A DNA stretch of 64,000 nt. It comes from Nitrosomonas supralitoralis (GTDB lineage: Bacteria; Pseudomonadota; Gammaproteobacteria; Burkholderiales; Nitrosomonadaceae). Numbering within the stretch: position 1 is the stretch's first letter; every line of letters starts with the position of its first letter. The notes under the pieces are model-generated. The model ran no database searches and had not been told where the DNA came from. It was given only the letters and a program-made list of their open reading frames with translations. The stretch lies in NCBI RefSeq assembly GCF_003011925.2, contig NZ_PXXU01000008.1, positions 32,537 to 96,536 on the forward strand. The letters run 5' to 3'. Shown here in pieces: positions 1-9,359 of the stretch. Made by a program: the position numbers and the translations under genes.

Positions 1-422
1 CTATGATGGAAGTAAACAGGGGGACTCTCAGTAAATTTCCCAGCCGTGGATTTTTAGAACTTTGGAGAGTCTTTTTGAAATTGATGCAGGGGTAAGCTAA
101 TATTAATACCCTACAAGCTGTTTAGCTTCATCTTTTGATTAGATGATCATTAAAAACTGTAAATATTCTACTGCTTATAAGGCCCTGGTGAAAATTCCAG
201 GGCCGATATCTTAAATGATGGCGGAGTTGGATGTTGTAGAGTCGTTTGCTTACAGATTGCGTTTCTTGCGGTTGCAACACTTACTATTTTGATCAATTTC
301 ATAGAAGCTTCAGGATATATACCGCCTCTTTGGGCGGTAAGACATGATTCTTAAAGCTGAATACCGTCTACTTGAGTCTATGGAATCAATGTGCTTAAAA
401 ACGATAGCAGACATAGTGCATT
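1..422. other. Left-edge stretch without a clear gene
   Basis: No convincing gene is seen. A 30-codon open frame at 4-96 (plus) resembles nothing I can name. Two short hairpins are present: arms 181-188/197-204 (ggccctgg/ccagggcc) and arms 320-326/333-339 (taccgcc/ggcggta). The second lies about 80 bases past the stop of the minus-strand GGDEF-EAL gene. It could end that transcript, but neither hairpin has a good T-tract. Confidence 0.4.
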
Positions 423-2663
423 CTAATATATCTCTGCGGTGTGTTGAAGAAATGCTTCAAATTTTTCTGTAGTCAGGGGTTTGCTGAAAAGAAAGCCTTG
501 CCCATAGTCGCAACCCATCGCCATTAAAAGTTGTTTCTGCGATTCTGTTTCTACGCCTTCAGCAATGACCTTCATACCCAAGCGATGCGCCATTGTAATC
601 ACCGCTTCGCATAAGATTCTATCGTTAGATTTACTATCCAGATTAGAAATGAAGGATTGGTCTATCTTGAGATAGTCAATGTCGAATTTCTTTAAATAAG
701 AGAGCGACGAGTAACCTGTACCAAAATCATCAATGGCTACTTGCACACCCGCATCACGGAAACTTAATAATTGTTTTACCACTAATTCATGGGCATCTAG
801 CAGCAGATTCTCAGTAATTTCAACGATAATACTTTGACCGTCTAATTTTTGCTCATGTAAATGATTCACCCAATCGCTGATTCTGCTGATAAATTGTTTG
901 GGTGATTTATTAATACTAATCTGAAAGTTACTATTGTAACTAGCCTGCCACGTCGCTACTTGATTAACTGCCTGCTTGAATACCCAATCGCCAATATCAG
1001 AAATTAGACTGGTTTCTTCTGCAATGGAAATAAATTCTCCTGGATAGATAATACCCCGTTCTGGATGTTGCCAGCGTATTAAAGCCTCGGCTTTATGGAC
1101 CTTGCCAGTTTCCAATTTTATAATCGGTTGATACATTAAGAATAGTTGCTGCTCTTTTAATGCGTGGCGCAATTCATAAGCAATTCTTGAACGAAATTCT
1201 GTTGCTTTGCGCATATTTGAAGTGAAATAACTACAGCAATTACGCCCGTTATTTTTGGCGGTATACATGGCCTGGTCAGCGTTCTTCATTAGAATTTCCG
1301 CATTGCCGGCATCTTCTGGGAAAAATGTGACACCAATACTTGCGGTAACATAGGCTAATTTAGCATTCAAATGAAATGGTTTAATCAATTCCATTAAAAT
1401 TAACTGGATGATTCTTTCTGCGCTGTGCTGATCACTGATTCCATTCAGGATAATGGTGAATTCATCACCGCCCAAACGCGCTACAGTATCGGTTTCACGC
1501 ACACAACCATTAAGCCGCTTAGCGGCTTCAACCAACAGAGCATCGCCAACGCTGTGCCCAAATGAATCATTAACTTCCTTGAAGCGGTCGAGATCAATAA
1601 ACAGCACTGCCAGCAGCACTCCTGCACGTGAAGCATTCTTAATGTCATGGCTCAGTCGATCATAAAACATATTACGGTTTGGTAAGCCGGTCAATGAATC
1701 ATAATTAGCCTGCCGCCATATAATTTCGTCTGATTTTTTCTTATCAGTGATATTAGAAAAATGAATAAGATAGTAGCTGATTGAAGCATTTTTACTGGGT
1801 ATCGAAGTGATGTTTAACCACGCTGGATATTCTCGTCCGCACTTGTGCCTATTCCACACTTCGCCTTGCCAGTGTCCGGATTGTTTAACACTCAGCCAGA
1901 TTTTTTGGAAAAAACTAGTGCTGTGTCTGATTGAGGTTACGATTGACACGGACTTGCCGATCACCTCATCTGCGGTAAAACCGGTTATTTTATTCAGCGC
2001 CTTATTAATAGAGATGATGACCTTATTAACGTCGGCAATTATAATTGCCTCAGTGCTATTCTCGAAAACTTTACTGGAAAGATATAGCTGCTCGTTTGTT
2101 TTTTGTTGTTCTAATGCGATTCCAATAACGAACGATCCAATTTTTAGTAACTTACGGTGATATGCGCTGGGTAAGCGATGCTCAAAACTGGAAAGTGCAA
2201 ACGAACCGATGCACTCGCCGCCCTTGCTGTGCACTGGTATTGACCAACAGGAAAGAATATTAAAATCGACGGCTATTTCTCGGATTCTTTGCCAGCGAGG
2301 ATCATCGAGGGTATTTTCTATAAACACTGCCTCTTGACGAAAAATTGCATTGCCACAGGAACCTGTTTCTGGGCCAGGACGTAAACCATTAAGCTGTGCG
2401 ATACACTGGTCCGGAATGCTGGGTGCTGCATACACATTCATGCATTGCTTGTTCTTGTCCAGAAGCATGACTGATGCCACCGCATTGTCCAAGAGGTGCT
2501 CTATCAACAGGCAGATCTTTTCACAAATTTCTTTGTAATCATTACCCAATACTATCAACTCAAGAGTCTCCTGTTGGAACTGAAGAATCTTGCCTTGTTC
2601 AGAATTGGTGAGGTCAAAATAATCGGTTGCAGCAAAAATCTGTTGTGATATGTGCGTATTCAC
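423..2663 (-). CDS. GAF-PAS-GGDEF-EAL cyclic-di-GMP signalling protein
   Basis: A soluble 746-aa protein that probably makes and/or degrades cyclic di-GMP in response to a sensed signal. Domains in order: GAF (about 35-190), PAS (about 195-310), GGDEF (about 320-480) and EAL (about 500-740). The GGDEF motif is intact near residue 396 (ARLGGDEF). The EAL motif is intact near 524 (EALIRWQHP), and the loop DDFGTGYSSL is present, so both activities are possible. There is no membrane segment or signal peptide, so it should be cytoplasmic. It stands alone, divergent from the Crp/Fnr-type gene across about 575 bases. The ligand and the dominant activity cannot be read from sequence. Confidence 0.93.
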   Translation of the reverse strand: MNTHISQQIFAATDYFDLTNSEQGKILQFQQETLELIVLGNDYKEICEKICLLIEHLLDNAVASVMLLDKNKQCMNVYAAPSIPDQCIAQLNGLRPGPETGSCGNAIFRQEAVFIENTLDDPRWQRIREIAVDFNILSCWSIPVHSKGGECIGSFALSSFEHRLPSAYHRKLLKIGSFVIGIALEQQKTNEQLYLSSKVFENSTEAIIIADVNKVIISINKALNKITGFTADEVIGKSVSIVTSIRHSTSFFQKIWLSVKQSGHWQGEVWNRHKCGREYPAWLNITSIPSKNASISYYLIHFSNITDKKKSDEIIWRQANYDSLTGLPNRNMFYDRLSHDIKNASRAGVLLAVLFIDLDRFKEVNDSFGHSVGDALLVEAAKRLNGCVRETDTVARLGGDEFTIILNGISDQHSAERIIQLILMELIKPFHLNAKLAYVTASIGVTFFPEDAGNAEILMKNADQAMYTAKNNGRNCCSYFTSNMRKATEFRSRIAYELRHALKEQQLFLMYQPIIKLETGKVHKAEALIRWQHPERGIIYPGEFISIAEETSLISDIGDWVFKQAVNQVATWQASYNSNFQISINKSPKQFISRISDWVNHLHEQKLDGQSIIVEITENLLLDAHELVVKQLLSFRDAGVQVAIDDFGTGYSSLSYLKKFDIDYLKIDQSFISNLDSKSNDRILCEAVITMAHRLGMKVIAEGVETESQKQLLMAMGCDYGQGFLFSKPLTTEKFEAFLQHTAEIY

Positions 2664-3239
2664 AGAGTTATATTTTCACTCCTTATTTTTTGCTATGTGA
2701 TAGTTTGTATGGATTATATGAGTTAAAAAATTTTAATGTGGAATAAGTTTAATTTTTAGATATAAGTGAGTGTAAATTATACGTAAATTAATCAGGCGCT
2801 CAAGGGCTATTGGTTGTTGTTTTGTTTCTTTAATTGTTAACCAATTGATTATATTAAATTATATAAACTGTATCTTTTTTCCAACTCACGACATAGGTTA
2901 TAGTAATTTCCAATAAAGTTTCTAGTCAGTTTCCGGTATGAAGATGATTCAAGAATATTTACAAAACTTGTGCGAGATGTTAGAGAATATTAAATAATAT
3001 CATTCGGTTGAATGATTTAATCCGCGATTGACGGCGGAGAAGGAGGAGATGGTGTCGGTAACAAAAATTCATACAATAGATCAGAGGAATTCCTCGGTAT
3101 AATTATTTATTATACTGTTTTTAAATACGATTATGTATGTTGAGGTAATGGTGTCTTAATTGTAAATTTGTATGACATGCTCAATTTATATTTATGAAGA
3201 AATATCAAATACTTGGATCTCGCGCTAATGGGAGGGTTG
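2664..3239. promoter_or_regulatory. AT-rich divergent intergenic region
   Basis: About 575 bases between two divergent regulatory genes, very AT-rich. It should hold the promoters of both. I found no convincing operator palindrome and no conserved small ORF. Confidence 0.4.
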
Positions 3240-3929
3240 ATGTCTTTGTCAGTTGAAAGTACTAATTTCGAATCAATGGCTAGATTCTTCGAGAACAATT
3301 TTAATCAATTAAGAAGAGACTATCCTTCGATTCAGGAAGTTAATCTCCTCAATAAGGATTTTCTTTACCGCCAGGGCGAGTACTGTGGTTATATATTCTG
3401 GATAAAACGTGGCATCGTAAAGCTATCACATTTAACCGCACAAGGTAGCGAGATTACCATTGCTTTGCTTAAAAGCCGGGATGTAATTGGCGATTTGAGT
3501 TCTGATATTCAGACCAAGGAAGAAACAGCACAAGCATTGGGGGAGGTTAGCTGCTATCGTATGACATTTAACGATTTTAAGGCATTGTTATCGCAGCAAA
3601 CAATACTGGCATGGCAGATCTTTGAGGAAACTTATGCGCGTAAGCAAAAGATTGAACAGAAACTCAGGACTATTCTCACACAACCGGTAGAGATGTGTCT
3701 GGCAGCAGCCTTATTGGAATTGGCGGAGATGTTTGGCGTCCGATGCACGCATGGGTATGCATTGGAAATTCATTTAACCCAGCAGGATGTAGCAGATCTG
3801 ATTGGTGCCAGTCGTTCGGTGGTTAGCACGATTCTGAACGATTTCAGAAGTCGTGGCATGCTCGAATACACACGTGACCAGATTTGCGTCAATGATGCTG
3901 CTTTGGCTGATTATTGTGAGGCAAAATAA
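3240..3929 (+). CDS. Crp/Fnr-family transcriptional regulator
   Basis: A 229-aa DNA-binding regulator with an N-terminal cyclic-nucleotide-binding-type beta-barrel and a C-terminal winged helix (LTQQDVADLIGASRSVVS as the recognition helix region). The N-terminal cysteine cluster expected for an Fe-S FNR is absent, so the effector is unknown. The start is placed at ATG 3240 because a strong GGGAGG lies 4 bases upstream. In-frame TTG 3213 and ATG 3228 lack such a site. It is followed by a small membrane protein gene in the same direction, which it might control. Its target genes are unknown. Confidence 0.88.
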   Translation: MSLSVESTNFESMARFFENNFNQLRRDYPSIQEVNLLNKDFLYRQGEYCGYIFWIKRGIVKLSHLTAQGSEITIALLKSRDVIGDLSSDIQTKEETAQALGEVSCYRMTFNDFKALLSQQTILAWQIFEETYARKQKIEQKLRTILTQPVEMCLAAALLELAEMFGVRCTHGYALEIHLTQQDVADLIGASRSVVSTILNDFRSRGMLEYTRDQICVNDAALADYCEAK

Positions 3930-4043
3930 TCAGGGAGGATAGATTGTGTTATATAGATAACAGACGCTGGTGATAGCTTTGTATTAATGTATTTATATGG
4001 TAGTCATTGAGTTGCCATACATTAATTAATCAGGAGTGTTAAC

Positions 4044-4400
4044 ATGAAAGCTATTTCACCGCATATGCATGGTTATCTGGATTTTGTAACCGTCATTCTG
4101 TTTTTGCTGGCTCCAACCTTACTCGGTTTAGATCAGTTGCCAGCTTTTCTGGCATACGGTCTGGCCGTTGTTCATCTGATAGTGACATTGGCATCCGACT
4201 TTCCATTTGGTGTCATCAAAATTATTCCATTTACTGTTCATGGCTGGATTGAGCGCATTGTTGGTCCGACGTTAATTGTCGTGCCTTTTGTTTTAGGTTT
4301 TTCCAGCGATGAGACTGCACGGAATTTTTATATGGCAGTCGGTGTGGTAATTATAGTTATTGGGGTATTGACGGATTATAAGGGGCAAGCAAAGACTTAA
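4044..4400 (+). CDS. Small four-helix membrane protein (SPW-like)
   Basis: A 118-aa, very hydrophobic protein with about four membrane helices. It opens with an ISPHMHGYLDF segment and carries a second, similar half (IIPFTVHGWIERIVGP), suggesting an internal two-helix repeat like that of SPW-type proteins. An AGGAG site (4032-4036) precedes the ATG. It sits 115 bases after the Crp/Fnr-type gene on the same strand. Function unknown; the family assignment is tentative. Confidence 0.7.
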   Translation: MKAISPHMHGYLDFVTVILFLLAPTLLGLDQLPAFLAYGLAVVHLIVTLASDFPFGVIKIIPFTVHGWIERIVGPTLIVVPFVLGFSSDETARNFYMAVGVVIIVIGVLTDYKGQAKT

Positions 4401-4497
4401 ATATTTTAGAAAATCAGGAAGTAATGATTTTGGATTTCTTGTACCGGATCACGCTAAAAACCTTAGGAAACAGACATTATAGCGTTTAGTTTTTAGC

Positions 4498-4526
4498 ATC
4501 ATATTCAGCCATTGGCTGAATATGAT
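4498..4526. terminator. 13-bp perfect inverted repeat
   Basis: Arms 4498-4510 and 4514-4526 are perfect reverse complements around a 3-base loop. It lies just past the stop of the minus-strand lipoprotein gene and about 100 bases past the plus-strand membrane gene, so it could end transcription from both. There is no clean T-tract on either strand, so it may instead act as an RNA-stabilising hairpin. Confidence 0.5.
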
Positions 4527-4537
4527 CAGTGCATTGT

Positions 4538-4873
4538 TTATTTGCTGCCGTCAATTTTTTCTTCTAATGTATCACCGGCTTCTTCAGCATTTTCTTCTAG
4601 CGTGTCGCCGACTTCTTCAATTTTTTCTGCAGTATTCTCGACGGCTTGATCTATTTCTTTGCCCGCTTGTTCAGCAGGTCCTTCGAAGGAACTTTCAATT
4701 TCATCCATTTTATCAGATGCTTCTTCAAGAACTTCATCAATGGTTTGTTTTCCACTATCAATGGATTTATCGATTTCTTTACCTGCTTTCTCAGCAGTTC
4801 CTTCCTGTCCCGAGCAGCTTACTAACAATAAGGACAGAAAAACTATGAAAAGAGACAAAATTATTTTGTTCAT
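4538..4873 (-). CDS. Small apolipoprotein-like lipoprotein with helical repeats
   Basis: A 111-aa lipoprotein precursor. The signal peptide ends in a lipobox (LLLVSC), with Cys20 as the probable lipid anchor. The mature part is highly acidic and built of imperfect helical repeats: AEKAGKEIDKSID recurs as AEQAGKEIDQAVE, followed by EEAGDTLEE-type units. It is predicted to be one long amphipathic helix or coiled coil, like small envelope proteins induced by stress. No enzymatic motif is present. Confidence 0.75.
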   Translation of the reverse strand: MNKIILSLFIVFLSLLLVSCSGQEGTAEKAGKEIDKSIDSGKQTIDEVLEEASDKMDEIESSFEGPAEQAGKEIDQAVENTAEKIEEVGDTLEENAEEAGDTLEEKIDGSK

Positions 4874-5620
4874 GACGTACCTCGTTTACAAATGAATGGA
4901 GTGGCTTTTTGCAGCACCACTGAGAATATTTCTGAGTAATAGCGTAAATTCTTGTTGATTCAATATTCTAAATTATCTGGTTTATCCAGAGTTAATGCTA
5001 AAGAAATAAAGAACATTACTCAAGACATGGGTATGGTAACACTCATCACTCTTTTCAACAAATTTACCCGGCTTATAATAGTCAAGTAAAATCAAATAGA
5101 TTTCCTCTGAGTTCTGCTGGAATCTTGTATGCAGAAGGTAAGATGCCACTTATTGGATTAATAATATAACAAAGCTCATTAAGTGCGGACTTAATGTTTG
5201 TGCTACAGCTGTGTTGCGCTTTGTTTGAAAACAGTCGCAAGTTTGTAAGAGCACGCTCCATCTACTGTTTTATCAGCAGATGCTCGCTTATCGAGTTAAC
5301 TTAAGGTGCTAAAATTTCGTCCCGAACTCAGTTGCTTTATACCTTGTGCGCTCTCGTCGTTTTTTGAATATTTCGTGTGCTTTTGGAATATGAATCATTC
5401 CACTGACCCAAAGACTATGAGGCTCAGAACGAAAGTCCGAAAGTCGAGCATTCTCCAGGCTACTCGCAATACCGCGCAAGCTGGGTATAGGGTCGAATGA
5501 AAACAAAGAATTTTAACGAAATTGATTGATTGTATTTTCTTCTTTGTGCAAAGCGAAACTATGAAAATGATTTAAAAAAATAAGTTTCCTGGTTTGATTT
5601 GATGGTTTTCCGTTGCAAGC
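4874..5620. other. Intergenic stretch, no gene supported
   Basis: About 750 bases. Two short opposed open frames overlap at about 5306-5506 but show no Shine-Dalgarno site, signal peptide or recognisable family, so I do not call them. No strong hairpin or repeat was found. Confidence 0.4.
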
Positions 5621-5992
5621 TTAATGACATCGATAAACATTTCCGATATGCATGATTTCCTTATCAGCTCCGGGAATTTCATATTTACCGGAATTGTTGG
5701 AGTGGATGACATGCACATTATTTCCTCCCAGTTTCTTCGCTTCATTGATCAAATTGCTCCTGGCTCTGATCAGTCGGTTGGTATAAGACGTAGTGTCTTC
5801 TTCGATTTCGCTTTCTTTTGAGGATCCTTTTACCTTTCCGAGAAATTCGCAGCCATCAGGGCCAAATTTTCCGACCGTGATGATAACTTTTTCACTTTCC
5901 TCAGGCTGTGCTGAAACCTCAACGCAGCCAATGACGATTGCGAACACCAATAATTGGATGATTAATTTATATGATAGTTTTGGAAAACACAT
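5621..5992 (-). CDS. DUF4156-like small lipoprotein
   Basis: A 123-aa exported protein with an N-terminal hydrophobic segment ending in a plausible lipobox (IVIGC, Cys23). The mature part has the pattern of DUF4156-type lipoproteins: a Cys-containing strand followed by LGKVKG, then a helix with NLINEAKKLGGNNVHVI, where an LGxNxV core is typical. Two later cysteines (in DGCEF and at the C-terminal YRCH) could form a disulphide. The function of this family is unknown. Confidence 0.7.
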   Translation of the reverse strand: MCFPKLSYKLIIQLLVFAIVIGCVEVSAQPEESEKVIITVGKFGPDGCEFLGKVKGSSKESEIEEDTTSYTNRLIRARSNLINEAKKLGGNNVHVIHSNNSGKYEIPGADKEIMHIGNVYRCH

Positions 5993-6203
5993 GAGTTACT
6001 CCTAATGCCTAATTGCATCACTAAATTCAAGATAGCATAAAAAAGCGCGATATTATCTGTCAATATTATCGGATCATGATGAAAATTTCAGAATTTTAGA
6101 AATCGATGCAGTGGAAAAAGGCTACTCCCGTTTCTTTTTAATTTAAAAATGGATAGATCTCAAAGCTTTATTGGATTTTAAGCAATTTACAGGAGGCGTG
6201 ACG

Positions 6204-6776
6204 TTGGACATTATTATCTATATTTCTATGGCAGGAATGACTATTGTTTTTATCTACGGTGTCATGCTCTATAACAGCTTAGTGGATATCAAACATTCAG
6301 TATCGCAAGCTTGGTCGAACATTGATATTCTTTTGAAACAGCGTCACGATGAACTTCCCAAACTGGTTGAAACTTGCAAGCAATATATGGGTTTTGAACA
6401 GGAAACACTCAAGCAGGTGATTGCGGCACGGTCCCAGGTGGCTACCGCACGGGAGTCGGGTAATATCGGTGCATTGGGTGCTGCGGAAAGTAGCTTGCGA
6501 ATTGGATTGGGCAATCTTTTTGCCGTTGCAGAAGACTATCCGGAATTGAAAGCCAGTGAAAAATTTCAACATTTGCAAGCGCGCATTACCGGGCTGGAAA
6601 ACAGCATCGCAGATCGTCGTGAGTTCTATAATGAAGCGGTCAAAATTTATAATGTGCGGATTGAGCAATTTCCGGATATCATCGTCGCTCATTGGTTTAA
6701 ATTCAAATCACGTGATTTGCTGGAATTCAGTGAGGCCGATAAACAGGATGTCAATATCGGTAAATTGTTCGGTTAA
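6204..6776 (+). CDS. lemA: LemA family protein
   Basis: A 190-aa LemA-type protein: one N-terminal membrane helix, then a helical bundle with the hallmark NSLVDIKHSVSQAWSNIDIL and KQRHDELPKLVETCKQYM. It has the usual LemA length. The start is taken as TTG 6204, seven bases after a perfect AGGAGG; an upstream in-frame TTG at 6171 lacks a ribosome site. The next gene (GIDE-like) follows after 15 bases, and LemA genes are often paired with such genes. LemA proteins are envelope-associated and their molecular role is unsettled. Confidence 0.9.
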   Translation: MDIIIYISMAGMTIVFIYGVMLYNSLVDIKHSVSQAWSNIDILLKQRHDELPKLVETCKQYMGFEQETLKQVIAARSQVATARESGNIGALGAAESSLRIGLGNLFAVAEDYPELKASEKFQHLQARITGLENSIADRREFYNEAVKIYNVRIEQFPDIIVAHWFKFKSRDLLEFSEADKQDVNIGKLFG

Positions 6777-6791
6777 TATATTATTTCCAGC

Positions 6792-7721
6792 ATGACACCC
6801 TTGCCAATAGAATTTACATCCGAAGAATTCCAATTTACGCTGAATGTCTCGATACTGGTGGCGTTGCTCAGTTTCTATTTCTTTGCTCGCAATTGGAAAC
6901 GGTTGCGGATCATCGAGAATACGCCGACTGCTAAGCTACGTTCCGCACACCAGGGTTATATTGAACTGGAGGGCAAAGGGCAATTGGTTGATGATCAACG
7001 CATATATGCGCCGCTATCAAATCATCCCTGCCTTTGGTATCGCAGCCAAATCGAACAGCAGGAATCTTTTGTCGAAAATAACCGTACGCAAACTCGCTGG
7101 AACGTTGTGTACAAATCTACCAGCGATCACCGATTCAAACTAACAGATGGCGTAAACAGTTGTTATGTGGACCCAAACGGTGCGGAAGTCAGTGGCGATG
7201 AAAAATTGGTATGGTACGGCAATACCGAATGGCCCGCTCGCACCCAAATATTGGAAAGTCAGTCGATCGTTCATGCGATGACCAACGGCTATCGCTACAC
7301 TGAATGGTTGGTGTTGCCAGGTCAATCACTATATATATTGGGGCAATTCAGTACCTGGTCTGCTGCGACGCAAAAATCAGTTCGAGATGTAATGATCAAT
7401 CTGATCAATGATTGGAAACAAGATCAACTGTCGCTACAGGAGCGATTCGATACCAATCAGGATGGTAATATTGATCAGGAAGAATGGGAGGCTGCACGTC
7501 AGGAAGCGAGGTCCGAAGCACAGCGAATTCACAATCAGCTCGCTTTAGAGCCGGATACCAATATCATTGCTAAGTCGAATAATTCGGCACAGCCTTTTAT
7601 TATTTCAGTATATCCTCAAGCGCTATTGGTGCGGAAATACCGCAATAATGCTTGTATCGCTTTGGCAGCATGCTTATTATCTATCTGCATAGCCGTATGG
7701 TTATGGCATGTGCACGAATAA
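6792..7721 (+). CDS. GIDE-domain-like membrane protein with EF-hand
   Basis: A 309-aa protein with membrane helices near both ends (about 17-33 and 285-305). The middle resembles the GIDE/MULAN-type domain found next to bacterial LemA genes: a GQLVDDQRIYAPLSNHPCLWYR segment region followed by TGV-type beta strands. No RING finger is present, so it should not be a ubiquitin ligase. A canonical EF-hand loop occupies residues 220-231 (D220, N222, D224, G225, I227, E231), suggesting calcium binding. It lies 15 bases after lemA, so the two are probably co-transcribed. Confidence 0.75.
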   Translation: MTPLPIEFTSEEFQFTLNVSILVALLSFYFFARNWKRLRIIENTPTAKLRSAHQGYIELEGKGQLVDDQRIYAPLSNHPCLWYRSQIEQQESFVENNRTQTRWNVVYKSTSDHRFKLTDGVNSCYVDPNGAEVSGDEKLVWYGNTEWPARTQILESQSIVHAMTNGYRYTEWLVLPGQSLYILGQFSTWSAATQKSVRDVMINLINDWKQDQLSLQERFDTNQDGNIDQEEWEAARQEARSEAQRIHNQLALEPDTNIIAKSNNSAQPFIISVYPQALLVRKYRNNACIALAACLLSICIAVWLWHVHE

Positions 7722-7821
7722 CAATCCGAGATAAGCCCATTGAAACTTGCACATGATCATTTAGTTTCAGAATTCTTTCAATGAGATTCTATGTGATGCT
7801 CATCGGTCATTCTGAGAACTT

Positions 7822-9315
7822 TTAGCGCCAGAATAATTTGGATCGCGCCAGTCGTTGCCAAATTGCAGCGGGTAAATGAGCCCGTTGCGCAGCTGCAAAT
7901 TCCAATACACCACTAAGTCGGCCAAGTGAGAAACCAAGCTTGACCGTTTTTCTCGGGAGCTTGTGGAGCAATTGCTGGCCGATAACCAGATCGTTGGTAT
8001 ATCCCAATTCATGCTGAAATGTCGATAAAGCGGCAATGAAATGATCAGCGCGTTTGTTGTAGATCGGAGCGAAAGCATCCGCTATGTAACGCAACTTCTT
8101 GGCGGCAATGCGTGCCTTATGGCGCCGGCTGGAATCCAGTTTGACGAACCCATGGCAGCTCTTGCGCAGTTTCTGCCAGCGTTTATCGAGAACTGTCTTG
8201 GCCCATGTTTTTGTCTCCAGTTGTCGGGCATTAGTAGGTGCAGTAGATAAGAGGCTGCGGCCGATATCAAGTATCAGTCGGGTAAATTCGGGCTTGCGCA
8301 ATATCTCTTGCGATTGCTGGCGGGCAAGTGCGGCAGTGTCTTGCAATAAGGCGGATACTGTATCGTCAATGTTGACATCCTCCATGGGTGTTTCCAGAAT
8401 CGACAGGATCTCCGGTAGAATTTCCTGCTGAAATACATCCCAATCTCGTGCTGTATTCAGTGCCTGCATCAACTGGCGCAGCGGCTGATCCCAATCGGGT
8501 ATTGCCAGACCTAGTGATTCCGCCAATCGTGCACCAGTGTGCAAGCGGCGCAAGGCAACACGAAGCTGATGCAGGTATTCAGTGTCATGCGCATTCTCCA
8601 GAAAGCCTGGTACGTTGGCAGATAATTGCACCAGAGCAGCGTGCAGAATTGCATTCCAAGCTTCGCCAGCCGGCTGATTTTTTTCGATCATCGGGTGAAT
8701 TGTCCTGATTGGAGCAGGAATCACTGCGCCGCTCAGAATGTAGCCACGTTCGGCTTTACTACGAGGCTCAATATGAAGTGGTACGTGTTCCAGCAATTGA
8801 TTTGCCACATCGAAGAGAAACTCTGGCGTTCCTGATTTGAGTTCAATTTCCACTTCGCAAATGCTGCCGGAGATATCGCCGGCGTTGATTTTTCCGCTAT
8901 CGAGAGCTACTTCGACTTGTGCTTGCTCGCTATCAATAAGCCAAGTGATACGTCGAAACTCGGTAGTAAATACCGGTGTGATGTGTTTGAGTTTGATGCC
9001 AGCGAGCAAATCCAAGGCTACTGGTGGCAATGCGGAGAAATCCGGATGTTTGCCGTCTATAACCGTTACTTCCCATTCCGGACGGCTTGTTAATGCACCA
9101 GCCGATTGTGATTCAGCTTTTAAGGTCTGAATCCATCGGTTATTAACATAGCGCAAGCGCAAAGCAATGCCACGTTGCATGAGATCAAATTTCGCGGTAT
9201 CGAAATAAATGCTCAGCAATGGGTTCTGTTTCGCCGTAACTTTATTTAACAAGGGATGGCGTCGAAGCCGGGCCCGGTGACGCGAATGCAAGGCCAGTTT
9301 CAGTTCGATTTCCAT
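7822..9315 (-). CDS. CYTH and CHAD domain protein (inorganic triphosphatase type)
   Basis: A 497-aa two-domain protein. The N-terminal CYTH triphosphate-tunnel domain (about 1-200) starts with the ExExK signature (EIELK, residues 2-6), as in YgiF-type inorganic triphosphatases. The C-terminal CHAD domain (about 215-490) has conserved histidines and basic helices (HQLRVALRRLHTGARL, ARIAAKKLRYIADAF) that are known to bind polyphosphate in this family. It lies 44 bases downstream of a PPK2-type kinase gene on the same strand, which supports a joint role in polyphosphate or triphosphate metabolism. Confidence 0.92.
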   Translation of the reverse strand: MEIELKLALHSRHRARLRRHPLLNKVTAKQNPLLSIYFDTAKFDLMQRGIALRLRYVNNRWIQTLKAESQSAGALTSRPEWEVTVIDGKHPDFSALPPVALDLLAGIKLKHITPVFTTEFRRITWLIDSEQAQVEVALDSGKINAGDISGSICEVEIELKSGTPEFLFDVANQLLEHVPLHIEPRSKAERGYILSGAVIPAPIRTIHPMIEKNQPAGEAWNAILHAALVQLSANVPGFLENAHDTEYLHQLRVALRRLHTGARLAESLGLAIPDWDQPLRQLMQALNTARDWDVFQQEILPEILSILETPMEDVNIDDTVSALLQDTAALARQQSQEILRKPEFTRLILDIGRSLLSTAPTNARQLETKTWAKTVLDKRWQKLRKSCHGFVKLDSSRRHKARIAAKKLRYIADAFAPIYNKRADHFIAALSTFQHELGYTNDLVIGQQLLHKLPRKTVKLGFSLGRLSGVLEFAAAQRAHLPAAIWQRLARSKLFWR

Positions 9316-9359
9316 AACAGATTCCTTGTCTTGATTGCCATAAAGATGCTACAGCTGGA

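Noticed and set aside
4..96. 30-codon open frame at the left edge
   Set aside because: No ribosome site and no family resemblance; too short to support.
3001..3060. Possible FNR-type operator near the Crp/Fnr gene
   Set aside because: No sequence fits TTGAT-N4-ATCAA well enough.
5306..5506. Two opposed frames of about 65 codons
   Set aside because: They mirror each other on opposite strands. Neither has a Shine-Dalgarno site, signal peptide or recognisable motif.
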